Source: Sarcocystis neurona (lineage: Eukaryota > Apicomplexa > Conoidasida > Eucoccidiorida > Sarcocystidae). Taken from it: a DNA stretch of 64,000 bases. The stretch is taken from NCBI GenBank assembly GCA_000727475.1, contig KL647319.1, forward strand, positions 391,606-455,605. The letters are read 5' to 3'. The translations under genes were made by a program, and so were the position numbers. How positions within the stretch are numbered: the first letter of the stretch is position 1; each line of letters begins with the position of its first letter. Of the stretch, positions 21,401 to 29,935 are shown in pieces. Under the pieces are notes generated by a model that had not been told where the DNA came from, searched no databases, and saw only the letters and a list, made by a program, of their open reading frames with translations.

Positions 21401-22987
21401 ATCTTGGTCAGGCTCGCTCTGCTGCTCCAGCTCGTCTCTCGCCTTCTGCTGCTGTTCATCTTTCTCCTTCCCCTCCTCCTCCTCGCCGCTGCGTTGTTGG
21501 TGCTGCTGCCGCTGCTGGCGAATGCGCTGCAGCACCTCCTCCCCAGCAACAGTGTAGCACCGAAGGCGCTGCAGCTTCTCTCTCAAGCAATACAGCTGTT
21601 GCTGTCGCATAGCTATCTGCTGCCTGAGTAGTCCTCCTGCTGCCTCACTTGCTCCCGGCCGCGGCTCTTGCTTTTGCCAACTTTCCTCACCAGGAAATAG
21701 GCAACTCGCCTGGCCTTCTCCTCCTCCTGCATGCGCTGCGTTTCCAAGTACCGCCGCTGCACCTGCTTCTGCTGCTGCTACATCTGCTGCTGCTGCGACT
21801 TTGGATGCTCGGGCTGCTGCTGCCGGATCTGCTTCCCCTTCCTTTGGTTCGGCGACGTCTGCAGGTGCTCCTCCTACTTCTGCAGCTCCAGAACATACGG
21901 CAGCTGGTACATCGGTTCGTGCTGCTGCAACTGCGGCTGTTCGATCTATTCCTCCTTTTGCAGCAGCTGCTTGGGTCGCTCCTGCTGCATCACCTGCATG
22001 TGCTGTTGCTGCCACGCCGCGCTGAGAAGCCGAGCACAGCAGCAGCAGTTGTTCGGCCGGGCCACTACGTGAAGCGTTGTTCCTAGACGCTGCTGAAGCC
22101 AGGCAGCTTCTAAAATTCGAGTCTTCTTGCCTGCCGGGAGAGACGCGTTTCCTAGTGCTGCTGCAACTGCTGCCGTCGCTCACGGTGCCGCTGCCACCTG
22201 TGAGGCGGTAAAATCTGCTGCTGTTGCTGCTGGTTCTGCTGCAGGGAGGCGAACTCGATACCCGCGTTTGCCGGTGAGACTGCTGCTGTTTGCCCTGCTG
22301 CGGTTGCTGCCGCTGGTGTTGCGTCAGCTGATCCTCCGCCCAGGATTGCAGGGGATACTGCTGCTGCTGCTGCTGCCAAAAGAACTCTTCACGCTGCCTC
22401 GTTTGCTGCCGCTGCTGCTGCTCGAGCAAGAGGCACTGGGTGGACCGCTGCTGCAGCTGACGCACGGTGGAAGGCTGCTGCAGGAGCGTTGCTTCAGCTG
22501 CCATAAAGTTCTCTGTAGGCAGACCTGCTGCAACAGCTGCTGCAGTAACCGCTTTCTGCTGCAGCTGCTGCTTCTCGTGTTGCTTTCGTCTGGTTTTTTG
22601 GTGGCGGTCTTTCTCTCTTTCTGTCTGTGGCTGCTGTTTTTCTTCTTCATTTCGCTGCTGCTGCTGCTCCCTCACCGGATGGTGCTGTCGCTCTTTCTGC
22701 TGCCCTCCTTCTTTTGGCTCTGGCAGCTCGTCTTGCCTGTGCTGCTGCTGCTGGGGCGGCTTTTGCAGCAGCTGCTGCAGCCGCTTCCGCTGACGGTGGT
22801 GCCGCTGCCGCCTTTCCTCCTTTTTCTGCTGCTGTCGCTGCTGCTGCTTCTGCACTGCCGCGTTGTTTTTCTTCCTCTCCTCCCCCTCCTTGTGCTGCTG
22901 CTGCTGCAGCAGTCCCTGGTGGACTGCGCTGCTGCTGCGGCTGTTTTCCTCCCATTCGCTTGCTGCCGACACTTTACCGGCAAGCAT
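18425..22987 (-). CDS. Giant Gln/Ser/Ala HAAR protein, minus strand
   Basis: The ATG at 22987 gives 1520 residues (MLAGKVSAASEWEENSRSSS start). The frame stays open to 23452 upstream but without an ATG. Blocks in order: Gln/Lys/Arg-rich, Ser-rich, Ala-rich (with PKEGEADPAAAARASK), and a second Gln block with coil-like RQQIAMRQQQLYCLREKLQR. Then a charged Ala block, Gln/Arg, a Ser/Asn block, a long Ala/Glu block and a unique basic C-terminus (YSRAYHRAERNLKVRFPAKK). The non-repetitive segments support coding. In parts (for example 19276-19818) a neighbouring frame is Gln-rich instead, so introns or frame changes are possible. Function unknown. A GGTGTACGTACAG element lies about 75 bp before the stop. 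Confidence 0.5.
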   Translation of the reverse strand: MLAGKVSAASEWEENSRSSSAVHQGLLQQQQHKEGEERKKNNAAVQKQQQRQQQKKEERRQRHHRQRKRLQQLLQKPPQQQQHRQDELPEPKEGGQQKERQHHPVREQQQQRNEEEKQQPQTEREKDRHQKTRRKQHEKQQLQQKAVTAAAVAAGLPTENFMAAEATLLQQPSTVRQLQQRSTQCLLLEQQQRQQTRQREEFFWQQQQQQYPLQSWAEDQLTQHQRQQPQQGKQQQSHRQTRVSSSPPCSRTSSNSSRFYRLTGGSGTVSDGSSCSSTRKRVSPGRQEDSNFRSCLASAASRNNASRSGPAEQLLLLCSASQRGVAATAHAGDAAGATQAAAAKGGIDRTAAVAAARTDVPAAVCSGAAEVGGAPADVAEPKEGEADPAAAARASKVAAAADVAAAEAGAAAVLGNAAHAGGGEGQASCLFPGEESWQKQEPRPGASEAAGGLLRQQIAMRQQQLYCLREKLQRLRCYTVAGEEVLQRIRQQRQQHQQRSGEEEEGKEKDEQQQKARDELEQQSEPDQDAHTQQQHRQKKQQQTYESQQQQLLQEYWQQQQQSSQQRRQQYSQQKQCWQQEQQHGIQHQDGHYQESQQQQQQKQLACTAEKWRTLHRDRRGSRSPLMSLEEDAQQLKEAAKGGGEAAAADVGVRAAAPRKRGRRGRRPCSSSNSSRTSGSSSGTNRITCAAGGEDKAAAAAGQTRNTTRERATTAEHAAAVGKKAAASEPREAAEGAQEAVATSEAVQEKDLLLTRKQQYYPCQQQLQHTRFPHSSNDPYTEPLDAGEKRRKQQHQLLRLRRVEMLGNEVLLRRYHQYCAERRMRRQQEQQQQEQQMQRLQRPQQTQQQTQGQAQQQEQRVPRQHYYEENRQKGWPQDQQRQQHRRWQEEEEVAGLVADSGSSNRRRGCRSNESYSSSRSGTDSSSRGRGKHRNSGSSCFHSSSDSKLQSSHRSSGHRRSSNGNTSHDSNSRSSSEFCSGKVEDSSRRSSSQTSCRRKRSNSDDGSRCSSSSARNISSSSGRAELNSDLGRKESAASRAASAAAEQLENSKCSSLSNGQGNHQQQKERSACISAASAAKRASVAAATAAAEHPGTGAAATAAAEQQVRETVEGALAAAAASEAVGAADKAAAGTAAAAAAGQPATEKASVETMEAAPAPAGTCRAWREEGEVVSRQEDETTTTVAAKEVAGTAAEAAQTAEVTAAATAEAAPAEGAAPTAGNSAEGAAALEEEAEAVAAGKRAAATEAQAAAAVAGMASAAAEEAAGGGREAVAGRSQTVPCKAANILLSHASPRNTSSKALLSSRDAAAASGGAPSAPDAAPAAAAVAAAGGGTATREKFAAAVAAAGKAEFLANTLLVAAEGEAAVNATAACGGAAPAALTLRAGDGVAAEAAAEAGKAAHGGGAAAAAAEEGKEGAETAAEMVQQEAGTIQSAAADCGRGTAESNKDSSSNSSGTSSNSSSSCSSSDSRMWTEKPQQCVRSSSHGRAMLRCTYSRAYHRAERNLKVRFPAKKRTVER

Positions 22988-23161
22988 TCCGTCCGCCAGA
23001 ACAGCAGTAGCAGCCAAACAGCTCTCGCCTGCTGCAGCAACGGATGCAGCGGCGCCTGCGGCCCCAGCAGCTGACGCAGACACAGATTTCCTGCCCCGCA
23101 CAGCAACACCTGCAGACGTTACAGCAGCGGCAGGAGGAGCAGCAGCAGAGGCACGCGCTGC

Positions 23162-23221
23162 AGCAGCAGCAGCAGCAGGCGCAGCAGCAGCAGCAGGCGC
23201 AGCAGCAGCAGCAGGCGCAGC
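23162..23221. repeat. 18-bp CAG-type tandem repeat, about 3 copies
   Basis: The unit of four AGC triplets plus AGGCGC recurs with AGG at 23177, 23195 and 23213. It is in frame with the upstream, ATG-less extension of the 18425-22987 frame, where it would read Ala-Pro-Ala-Ala-Ala-Ala. Confidence 0.75.
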
Positions 23222-23559
23222 GGCAGCAGAGCCGTGCGCTTCACCGGCAGTGATCGAGCAATGAGCAGCAACACAGGCAGGCGCAGAGCCGGGAGCGACA
23301 GCAACAGCTCCGCCTGCCGTGCGATTTTCCTCTTGATCGCGTGAAGGCGATGCTTCTGCTGCTGCATCCTGTTGTCTTCTTGCGCAGCAGTTTAACAGGA
23401 AAGGGATTCCCTGTAGCAGAGAGTTACAGAAGCAGCGTTCGACAAATACACATCAGCGAGAACAGCGTCAGAGCAGTAGAAGCAGGGAAGCAGCAGCGGA
23501 AGCAAGGAAGCTGCAGCAGGTGGACGGAAAGAGCAGCATCAGAGACAGGGAAGTAGCAC

Positions 23560-23960
23560 CAGCAGGAGCAGGGAAGAAGCAGCAGCCGGAGCAGGTAAGA
23601 AGCAGTACCAGAAGCAGGGAAGAAGCAGAAGCAGGTGAACAGCAGCAGCAGCAGAACAGCCGAATAGGGAAGCAGCAGCAGCAAAACAGCCGAAGCAGAA
23701 CCAGGGAAGATGCAGCAGAGAAAGCGGGCGAACAGCAGCAGCAGCGGCAAAACAGTCGAAGCAGGTAAGAAGCAGTAGCGGAAGCAGGTAAGAAGCAGCA
23801 GGAGATGCAGATGAACAGCAATAGCACCCGCAAAACAGCCGAAGCAGGGAAGAAGCAGCAGCAGGAGCAGGAAATATACAGCAGGAGGCGCAGGTGAATT
23901 GCAGCAGCACCCGCAAAACAGCCGAAGCAGGGAAGAAGCAGCAGCAGAAGCAGCTGGCGC
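23560..23960. repeat. Interspersed CAG/GAAGCAGG repeat with an 83-bp duplication
   Basis: The phrase AAAACAGCCGAAGCAGG recurs at 23683, 23749, 23832 and 23915 with small changes. The last spacings are 83 bp, and the copies starting at 23749 and 23832 align along most of their length, both ending AATAGCACCCGC or CAGCACCCGC. AGCAGGTAAGAAGCAG in some copies resembles a splice donor. Confidence 0.7.
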
Positions 23961-24615
23961 AGCATCCGTGCTGAAGAGAAGCAGCTGCACCTGCTGCAGC
24001 AGTGGTAGCACCTGCCGCAGTACTGGCAGCACCGGCAGCAGTACTGGCAGCACCGGGTGCAGTACTGGCAGCACCGGGTGCAGTACTGGCAGCACCGGCA
24101 GCAGTACTGGCGGCACCGGCAGCAGTACTGGCAGCACCGGCTGCAGCAGCAGCAACAGGGCTGAAACAGAAAGGCAACACCACTGCGCAGCATTAACAGT
24201 TGGAAAGGACCTGCAGTTACGCGCTCAAGCCACAGCAATTGTCAAAAAGCTGCCCTTCCTTCACCGGAAAGAAAGCCTACTACTTTTCTCGTCGTCCACG
24301 CCCTGTAGCAGAAGCAGTAACGAGTGCCAGCAGCAGCAGCGCCAACAACTACAAGCAGCAGCAGCTGGAGCGGGTCTTCGGGGAACTAGGGTTTTGGCAT
24401 CAGGGATGGTAAATGTCGTGCTGCAGCAGCAGCAGCTGCGCGGCGGACGAGCAGCAAGAGAAGCCCCAGCATCCGCAAAAGGTGGACCAGCAGCAGAGAG
24501 AGAGGTAGCAACAGCAGAGAGCCAAGCGCAGCACAAGCAGCAAGTGCGTCGCTCAGCGTTGCGACCAGGAGTGCGCGGCGCAGCTCTGCGCAGCACCAGC
24601 AGGTGTGTTTCTTAG
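23815..24615 (+). CDS. Possible HAAR exon carrying a seven-residue repeat
   Basis: The frame is open from 23815 to a stop at 24615 without an ATG before the repeat array, so it would need an upstream exon. It contains the 21-bp array read as SSTGSTG/C repeats. A mixed part follows (DLQLRAQATAIVKKLPFLHR, then KESLLLFSSSTPCSRSSNE), a Gln tract, and a basic Ala-rich end (AREAPASAKGGPAAEREVAT). The post-array half looks coding. Other frames read the array as AVLAAPA repeats. Function unknown. Confidence 0.35.
   Translation, partial: TAIAPAKQPKQGRSSSRSRKYTAGGAGELQQHPQNSRSREEAAAEAAGAASVLKRSSCTCCSSGSTCRSTGSTGSSTGSTGCSTGSTGCSTGSTGSSTGGTGSSTGSTGCSSSNRAETERQHHCAALTVGKDLQLRAQATAIVKKLPFLHRKESLLLFSSSTPCSRSSNECQQQQRQQLQAAAAGAGLRGTRVLASGMVNVVLQQQQLRGGRAAREAPASAKGGPAAEREVATAESQAQHKQQVRRSALRPGVRGAALRSTSRCVS
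24017..24142. repeat. 21-bp tandem repeat, six copies
   Basis: Unit GCAGTACTGGCAGCACCGG plus two variable bases (CA, GT, GT, CA, CA, CT in the six copies; one copy has CGG for CAG). The period is a multiple of three, so every frame keeps register. A degenerate copy precedes it. Confidence 0.9.
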
Positions 24616-24811
24616 CAGCACCAGGAGCAAGCATTAGCAGCAGCAGAAGCAAGCGGTAGCAGCAGCAGGAGCAAGCGCTAGCAGCAGCAGATGCAAGCAT
24701 CAGCAGCAGGAGGAAGGACTAGCAGCAGGAGGCGCATGTAATAACAGCCGCGTTGAAACGGCAGCAGCAGAGGCAGTTTACTTGTGTGATGTAGTGCGCC
24801 TGGGAGTCGTG

Positions 24812-25170
24812 ATGGTGCAAGGAAAAGTGAAGCGGCTGCTGCTGCAGCGTGTAGCTGCCGTTGCTGCGGATGGTCCACCGACGCTGTCTCGCCAGCAGCA
24901 GGTAAACAACGGCTTCCTCGGTGCCTGTCTCCCGTTGCTTTTCCGCTGCTTCCTGCCCTCCTCTTCTTGCATGCGTCTGCGCTGCAGTCAAGCTGGTGCT
25001 GCTCGTCAACACCGCTGCGTGAACACAGCAGCCGCACGCAGCAGAGAAGCAGCCAGCGCATGCAAAGGCCACGAAAGCAACAGCAGCAGCGGCAGCAACA
25101 CATCACGCGCAAACAGCAGCGGCGGCAGCAGTACGGAAACAGAGGGAGTGTGCAGCCTCGCCAGCAGTAA
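24812..25170 (+). CDS. Small two-exon basic Gln/Arg-rich protein
   Basis: Proposed join of 24812-24901 and 24988-25170. Exon 1 starts at a true ATG (MVQGKVKRLLLQRVAAVAAD) and ends on a CAG codon before GTAAAC. The 86-bp intron carries a long pyrimidine tract (TTCCTGCCCTCCTCTTC) before GCTGCAG. Exon 2 is entered in phase 0 and reads STPLREHSSRTQQRSSQRMQ. It continues Gln/Arg-rich to a TAA, giving 90 residues. Reading straight through instead gives a 215-codon frame ending at 25456. The clean splice geometry and phase agreement are the main support. Basic, low-complexity, function unknown. Confidence 0.45.
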
Positions 25171-25287
25171 CAGGGGGCGCACGTGTCTTTGCTCCTGCTG
25201 CTGCGTCAAATTCAGAGGTAGCCAACTGCTGCAACGGCAGCAGCAGCAGCGACGGCAGCACCCGGAGAGAAGAAAAGCAGCAGCAGC

Positions 25288-25369
25288 AGGAAAGGAAACT
25301 CCCAGCTCCTTGTGGCAGCAGCAGCAGCAGGAAAGGAAACTCCCAGCTCCTTGTGGCAGCAGCAGCAGC
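25288..25369. repeat. 41-bp perfect tandem duplication
   Basis: A unit beginning AGGAAAGGAAACTCCCAGCT occurs at 25288 and again at 25329, identical over 41 bp. The period is not a multiple of three. Confidence 0.9.
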
Positions 25370-25477
25370 TGTGGGGAGTACGGGAATATCGGCAGCCACC
25401 GTAATACTCTGCAACAGCAGCAGCAACAACGCATTATCCGAGCGCCGCGCGCTTAGGAGGAAGGCAGGCCATCCACA

Positions 25478-25501
25478 CCCCCCCCCCCCCACTCCCCCCC
25501 C
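25478..25501. repeat. C-homopolymer pair (C13, ACT-type spacer, C8)
   Basis: A run of thirteen C, then ACT, then eight C, followed by CACACACA. Such tracts are prone to length error in replication and sequencing. Confidence 0.9.
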
Positions 25502-25634
25502 ACACACAGCAACAGCAGCGAATCTCCTGAGGACGGCCAAGGGGATGCAGGCGCGAGCGCCGCGTTGCGACAACAGCAGCCGCACAGCTGTGCAGCAAGA
25601 GCAGTAGCAAGAGGAGTGAAGTACAGCAGCAGCG

Positions 25635-25883
25635 TCAATCTCTACGCAGCGCGCCGAGCAAAGGCTGCAAGGAGGTGAGGATATAGCTGTAGATTGACCA
25701 TCTCGTGGAAGGCTCTGCAGCCCACAGAGAGAAAGGCCAGAAGTCCAACTTGTTGCTGCGGCGGGCAGTCTTGCTGCTGTCGTGCTGCTGCACTACCAGG
25801 ACGCACGCCGCAGGTCCTCCAGCGGCAGTCTTCTTAAAAACTCGTTCTTCGAAAAACTCAAACATGCTGTGTTCTACTTTCAT
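25635..25883 (-). CDS. Unrecognised 82-residue protein
   Basis: A true ATG at 25883 opens an 82-residue frame of mixed composition. It starts MKVEHSMFEFFEERVFKKTA, continues KLDFWPFSLWAAEPSTRW and ends LTSLQPLLGALRRD before a stop. It has no CAG or TA bias, although TA microsatellite follows immediately upstream of the ATG. It could be a complete small gene or the first exon of one. A plus-strand frame over the same DNA lacks an ATG. Confidence 0.45.
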   Translation of the reverse strand: MKVEHSMFEFFEERVFKKTAAGGPAACVLVVQQHDSSKTARRSNKLDFWPFSLWAAEPSTRWSIYSYILTSLQPLLGALRRD

Positions 25884-25894
25884 CAAGCAAATCT

Positions 25895-26390
25895 TCGTGT
25901 ATATATATACACGCGTATATAACCCGTGTAGATATATATATATATACGTGTATATAATTCTGTTCTTGATCCCAGCTCAAGTGCATGCACGCACATATAT
26001 ATATGTATGTATACGGAGATACATATGTAGCTGGTTACATATGCCCGCAGGTGAAAACGTGCGTGAAAATAGGGAGAGAGCGGTTTCCTGTTTGTCTGGT
26101 GGTACCCCTTCCATCTCCTTACATACACATATATATATCTATACGCACACACGTATACATATATAAACAGAGAAAGGCAGAGAAAGAAGATATGAATGTA
26201 TATATATATATATACGGACCGAGGGTATGACCGTACATATAGACATATATATGTATATGTATGGATGCAGAGATGTTTTTCCATACTTTCTGAAAGATGT
26301 ATATGTGGAAGGCTGCTGAGTTGAAACAGAGAAACTTCGAGAGAAACTCGTCAGCAGACACATATGCATGCATCTATATATATATATATG
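25895..26390. repeat. TA-rich microsatellite with short unique patches
   Basis: Blocks of (TA)n at about 25905-25960, 26000-26035, 26125-26170 and 26198-26260. Unique patches lie between them. No supported gene. Confidence 0.7.
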
Positions 26391-26391
26391 T

Positions 26392-26643
26392 ATGCGGGCT
26401 TTCTGGAAAGTAGCGCGGACACAGATTCACCCGTCGAAATTGGACACGCGGGCTTATATAAATCCACACGAGAACCCTTCATCTATGCAAGGTGGTGAAG
26501 AGGATTTCTATTTCATCCTTTTCGCAGAGCTAAAAAATTCATCCCTGACCAAAGCGGATGTGAGTTGGCAACTCTCCAACACATTCTACACACGCACGCC
26601 TGCTCATATATATATATACATACGAGAAACAGGTAGCGGGTAG
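26392..26643 (+). CDS. Unrecognised small protein between TA blocks
   Basis: The ATG at 26392 starts an 83-residue frame (MRAFWKVARTQIHPSKLDTR). The centre (GGEEDFYFILFAELKNSSLT) is clearly mixed in composition. The last 15 residues cross a TA run, so the true end may differ or be spliced. It is a unique island flanked on both sides by microsatellite. Function unknown. Confidence 0.4.
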   Translation: MRAFWKVARTQIHPSKLDTRAYINPHENPSSMQGGEEDFYFILFAELKNSSLTKADVSWQLSNTFYTRTPAHIYIYIRETGSG

Positions 26644-27530
26644 AGCTGCAGCCTCATATATATATATATAGGAACACGTACGGAGTAGCGCTACAGCCGG
26701 AAATATATATATATATATACGTATCATACATATATATATATACGTATCATATATATGTATATATACGTATCAACACATATGCGGTAGTGCTATAGCCTTA
26801 TATATATATGCAGCAACACGTAGGGGGTAGCGGTATAGTGCTACTTGCAGAATAGAGCATTTGTATGAATGATCATCTTATATAATGTGTATATATATGT
26901 GTATATGTATATATGTATCTATATCCAGCAAGATGGAGGAGGTAGTGCGACTGCCTCACATATATATTATATATGTTTGTATAAGTAGAAGAAGTCATAT
27001 ATACAGAAGCGTGTCTGTGTATTCGATTTCTACTGTTCACGCAGATTCATTCGTATATTCACTTGCATACATATTAATGGTCTTCCTTCCGTACCTTTGC
27101 GAATACACATATATATAATAGAATATGTAGACATTTATATATATATTTGTTAGAAAATATGTACAAATATGTGTATCAATTCATCAGAAAATATGTATAC
27201 ACATATATACGCATATATATATTAAGGAATACGTATTCGTATATATGTTAAAGAATGTATATATATATATATGTATTTACATTCATAGTGACACACGTGC
27301 AGCATATTAATCTAAACGGTCTTTTGTCCCCACGTGTACGGATAAATATATATATATGTATATGTATATATATACATATGTATATATATATATTTATATA
27401 TTAAAGAATATGTATATGTATCAATATATATATGTATATTGAGGAGTCTGTGTGTGTACATACATGTCTATTAAGGATTATGTGTGTATATATATATATA
27501 TAAATATATGTGTGGATTCATAGTAAGATA
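26600..27530. repeat. TA-rich block with a dispersed core repeat
   Basis: Extended (TA)n sequence. In its left part a core like AACACGTACGGAGTAGCGCTACAGCC recurs in degenerate form at about 26638, 26670, 26771, 26813 and 26938, each next to a TA run. The right part repeats TTAAAGAATATGTATA-like phrases. No gene is supported in this stretch. Confidence 0.7.
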
Positions 27531-27559
27531 TGTGTAGTGAATGGATTCAAAGTAGATGT

Positions 27560-27706
27560 TCATTTGTACGAAATTCCCGTGGGGTGGAGAATTTGAAGAG
27601 AGGGGAAGCCGCTACTGTAGTCCTTCTGTATTTTTTGAAAGACTTGGATAAGGAAGTCTCTTGCAAGGATGTTCAAGCAGTCAAGTAGACGGGGCAGCAC
27701 ATGCAT
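27560..27706 (-). CDS. Possible 48-residue protein or exon
   Basis: The ATG at 27706 gives MHVLPRLLDCLNILARDFLI and then VFQKIQKDYSSGFPSLQILH. It is a mixed, amphipathic sequence ending in a stop at 27560. It is short and isolated, so it may be an exon or chance. Confidence 0.3.
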   Translation of the reverse strand: MHVLPRLLDCLNILARDFLIQVFQKIQKDYSSGFPSLQILHPTGISYK

Positions 27707-27907
27707 ATATACCCATACAAATGTATACACATAGACACGGGCATATGTGTCGGATAACGTAGAGGAGAAGCAAACTACGCGCAATAGAGAGAGACATCCT
27801 CCTATTCTGAGGAAATGAAAGGGAAGGGGAGCCGGTGAAGATGGACAGCCTGAGCGAAAACACCTACTTTATTACCAGCTACGCTGCTGCTACTGCAGCA
27901 CTACTAC

Positions 27908-27995
27908 ATTACTGCAACACTACTGCTACATTACTGCAACACTACTGCTACGATACTGCAGCACTACTGTGACATTACTGCTGCACCACTGCCGC
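27908..27995. repeat. 22-bp tandem repeat, four copies
   Basis: Unit ATTACTGCAACACTACTGCT plus AC at 27908, 27930, 27952 and 27974, with increasing divergence to the right. A 19-bp partial copy precedes it. The period is not a multiple of three. Confidence 0.85.
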
Positions 27996-28012
27996 TGCTG
28001 CTGCTGTTCCTG

Positions 28013-28072
28013 CTGTCGCTGCTGCTGCTGTCCCTCCTGTCGCTGCTGCTGCTGTCCCTCCTGTCGCTGCTG
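28013..28072. repeat. 24-bp tandem repeat, two and a half copies
   Basis: Unit CTGTCGCTGCTGCTGCTGTC plus CCTC at 28013, 28037 and 28061. The copies are near identical. Confidence 0.85.
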
Positions 28073-28096
28073 TTATTGAATCTGCTTTTGCTCCTG

Positions 28097-28174
28097 CTTG
28101 TGCTGCACTACTGCAGCTGCTGCTTGTGCTGCACTACTGCAGCTGCTGCTTGTGCTGCACTACTGCAGCTGCTG
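28097..28174. repeat. 26-bp tandem repeat, three copies
   Basis: Unit CTTGTGCTGCACTACTGCAG plus CTGCTG at 28097, 28123 and 28149. The copies are essentially identical, and the period is not a multiple of three. Confidence 0.9.
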
Positions 28175-28175
28175 C

Positions 28176-28616
28176 AGTGCTACTGCTGACGTTGTTGCGC
28201 GGACGCACCCCGGCAGCGTTGAAAAGCTTCATTGGTGGCAATTTGCTGCAGCGGCACAGTTCCCTGCCAGAGCGGCAGGTTCGTTGACGTCTGTACGCAG
28301 CAGCAGCAGATCAAAGCGTAAGAGCAGCAGCAGCAGCGACAGACTGACACAGTGGAAGAAAAAGCGCGACAACAGCAAGACAGCGGCAGCAGCGGAAAAG
28401 GGCGGAACACAACCGCGCAGCAAAACAGAAGAAAGCAGCAGCAGTAGTAAAACTGAAGAGCAGCTGACATTGGCAGCAACAGCAGAAGGAAAGGGCCACA
28501 GGCGGACACAGGGCAGCGGCAGCAGAATAGAACCGCAGAACAGCAGCGGAATAGAAGGCGAGACGAGCAGCAAGAGCAGGGTGGGGGACCAAAATAGCAG
28601 CAGCAACGCGGTATAA
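28176..28616 (+). CDS. Possible Ser/Lys-rich exon
   Basis: An open plus-strand frame leaves the 26-bp array and reads ADVVARTHPGSVEKLHWWQF, then Ala, Ser and Lys-rich sequence (DRLTQWKKKRDNSKTAAAAE) to a stop at 28616. There is no ATG in the non-repeat part, so an upstream exon is needed. Minus-strand Leu/Cys frames over it look like shadows. Low confidence. Confidence 0.25.
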   Translation, partial: SATADVVARTHPGSVEKLHWWQFAAAAQFPARAAGSLTSVRSSSRSKRKSSSSSDRLTQWKKKRDNSKTAAAAEKGGTQPRSKTEESSSSSKTEEQLTLAATAEGKGHRRTQGSGSRIEPQNSSGIEGETSSKSRVGDQNSSSNAV

Positions 28617-28619
28617 ACA

Positions 28620-29389
28620 GGAGGAAGCGCTCGCGAAGAAGAAGCAGCAGCAGCACAACAATCCCGGCAGCAAGGCCAGGAGCAGCAGCGTTTCAGACGG
28701 TAGCAGAGGCAGCGGCGCAGCAGAAGCAGCGGGACAGCAGCAACCGCAGCAGCCGAAGTATCGGCAGATCAAGGACGGCAGCAGCCCTAAAAGAAGTTGG
28801 CATACAAACGGGCAGGAAGCAACAGCAGCAAGGAGAGTAGCAGCAGCAGGAGCACCAGCACGAAGAGCCGAGCAACCCACCGTCTGTTAGAAGATGAAGA
28901 AGCAGCAGCAGTGCACACGGCAGCCGCACGCTTGCAGCAACTGTGACGGAAGCATGTGAGAACCACAGCAGCAGCAACAGCAAGAGACTAAGGCAGAACA
29001 CCTATGGCAGCAACAGCACCTTCGCACGCGCGCATGCAGGTCATCGCCTCTCGACAAGAAGCAGAGGATGACGCTGCTACAACAATATAGACGCACTGCC
29101 ACATACGCTGTGCCTCTCTCTCTTTATATATATATGTATATATCTGCTTTCTTTGCATGTGTATGTCTATATGTAATTCTGGATATATCGCTACGTATAT
29201 GGATGTATATATGTGTGTGTCTATACGTGAATATGTGTGTGTATCTCTGTCCCGGTCTCTCTCTTTCTCCGTGTAAAACTATTTAGGTGTGGGCAATTCA
29301 CAGGTCCTGATATATACAGCTGCTAGTGTAGGATTTCTTCCTTTTTCGTTCGTTACTTAGTTAGTAGCAGAAACAGCAGCAACGTACGC
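28620..29389. other. CAG-rich then TA/CT microsatellite sequence, no supported gene
   Basis: Interrupted CAG tracts to about 29100, then CTCTCT and TA-type repeats (29115-29275). No ATG-led mixed-composition frame was found. Confidence 0.4.
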
Positions 29390-29935
29390 ATGCACAGGCA
29401 CCCAGCGAGGGTCGTCTTCAGCAGCAGAGCAGATAACAGAGAAGGCCTGTGTAGTAGAGCCGCAGCAGCTGTCTCTCTGCCGGCGACTTTTCAGCAGCAG
29501 CAGCAGCAGGATAGTGCTCGTGCGCTGCGCCAACAATACAGCGCGTCACAGCAGGACCTGCAGCAGCAGCATCTGTCGAAGGAGCAGGGAAGACGGTCAG
29601 AGCGGCAGACTGCAGCAGTCACGACCGCAGCAGTTGCGCCAACGGCACTTACACCAGCAGCAGCAGCGACAGCAGCAGTTGGACCGGCAGCAGTTGCACC
29701 AGCAGCAGCAGCGACAGCAGCAGTTGCATCAGCAGCAGTTGCACGAGCAGCAACAGCACCGCGGAAAGAGAAGAAAAGGCACCGGGACAGGGGAAGCCGC
29801 GCAGCAGCAAGGAAAAGTGTTGCAGCAACAGCAGCAGACGTTGCTAACAGCAGCAGGACGAGTCGCAGTGAGACAGCAGAAGCAGCAGCAGACACAGCAG
29901 CCACAGCGCAGCAACAACGACGCGACATGGGCTGA
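29390..29935 (+). CDS. Ala/Gln HAAR protein with basic C-terminus
   Basis: The ATG at 29390 gives 181 residues. The N-terminus is MHRHPARVVFSSRADNREGL, followed by a Gln tract with SARALRQQYSASQQDLQQQH. Then comes an Ala-rich repeat (AAAATAAVGPAAVAP-like), a basic patch (APRKEKKRHRDRGSRAAARK) and an Ala/Ser/Thr tail to a stop. A second plus-strand frame, open to 30026 without an ATG, is Gln-rich where this one is Ala-rich and ends WAEAAQRHLDTKWAQRMCNK. One indel or intron near 29600 could connect them, so the true C-terminus is uncertain. Function unknown; the basic patch could be a nuclear signal. Confidence 0.4.
   Translation: MHRHPARVVFSSRADNREGLCSRAAAAVSLPATFQQQQQQDSARALRQQYSASQQDLQQQHLSKEQGRRSERQTAAVTTAAVAPTALTPAAAATAAVGPAAVAPAAAATAAVASAAVARAATAPRKEKKRHRDRGSRAAARKSVAATAADVANSSRTSRSETAEAAADTAATAQQQRRDMG

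Noticed and set aside
22127..23074. 315-codon plus-strand Leu/Ala frame
   Set aside because: Leu runs mirror the Gln runs of the minus-strand gene and it has no independent unique part.
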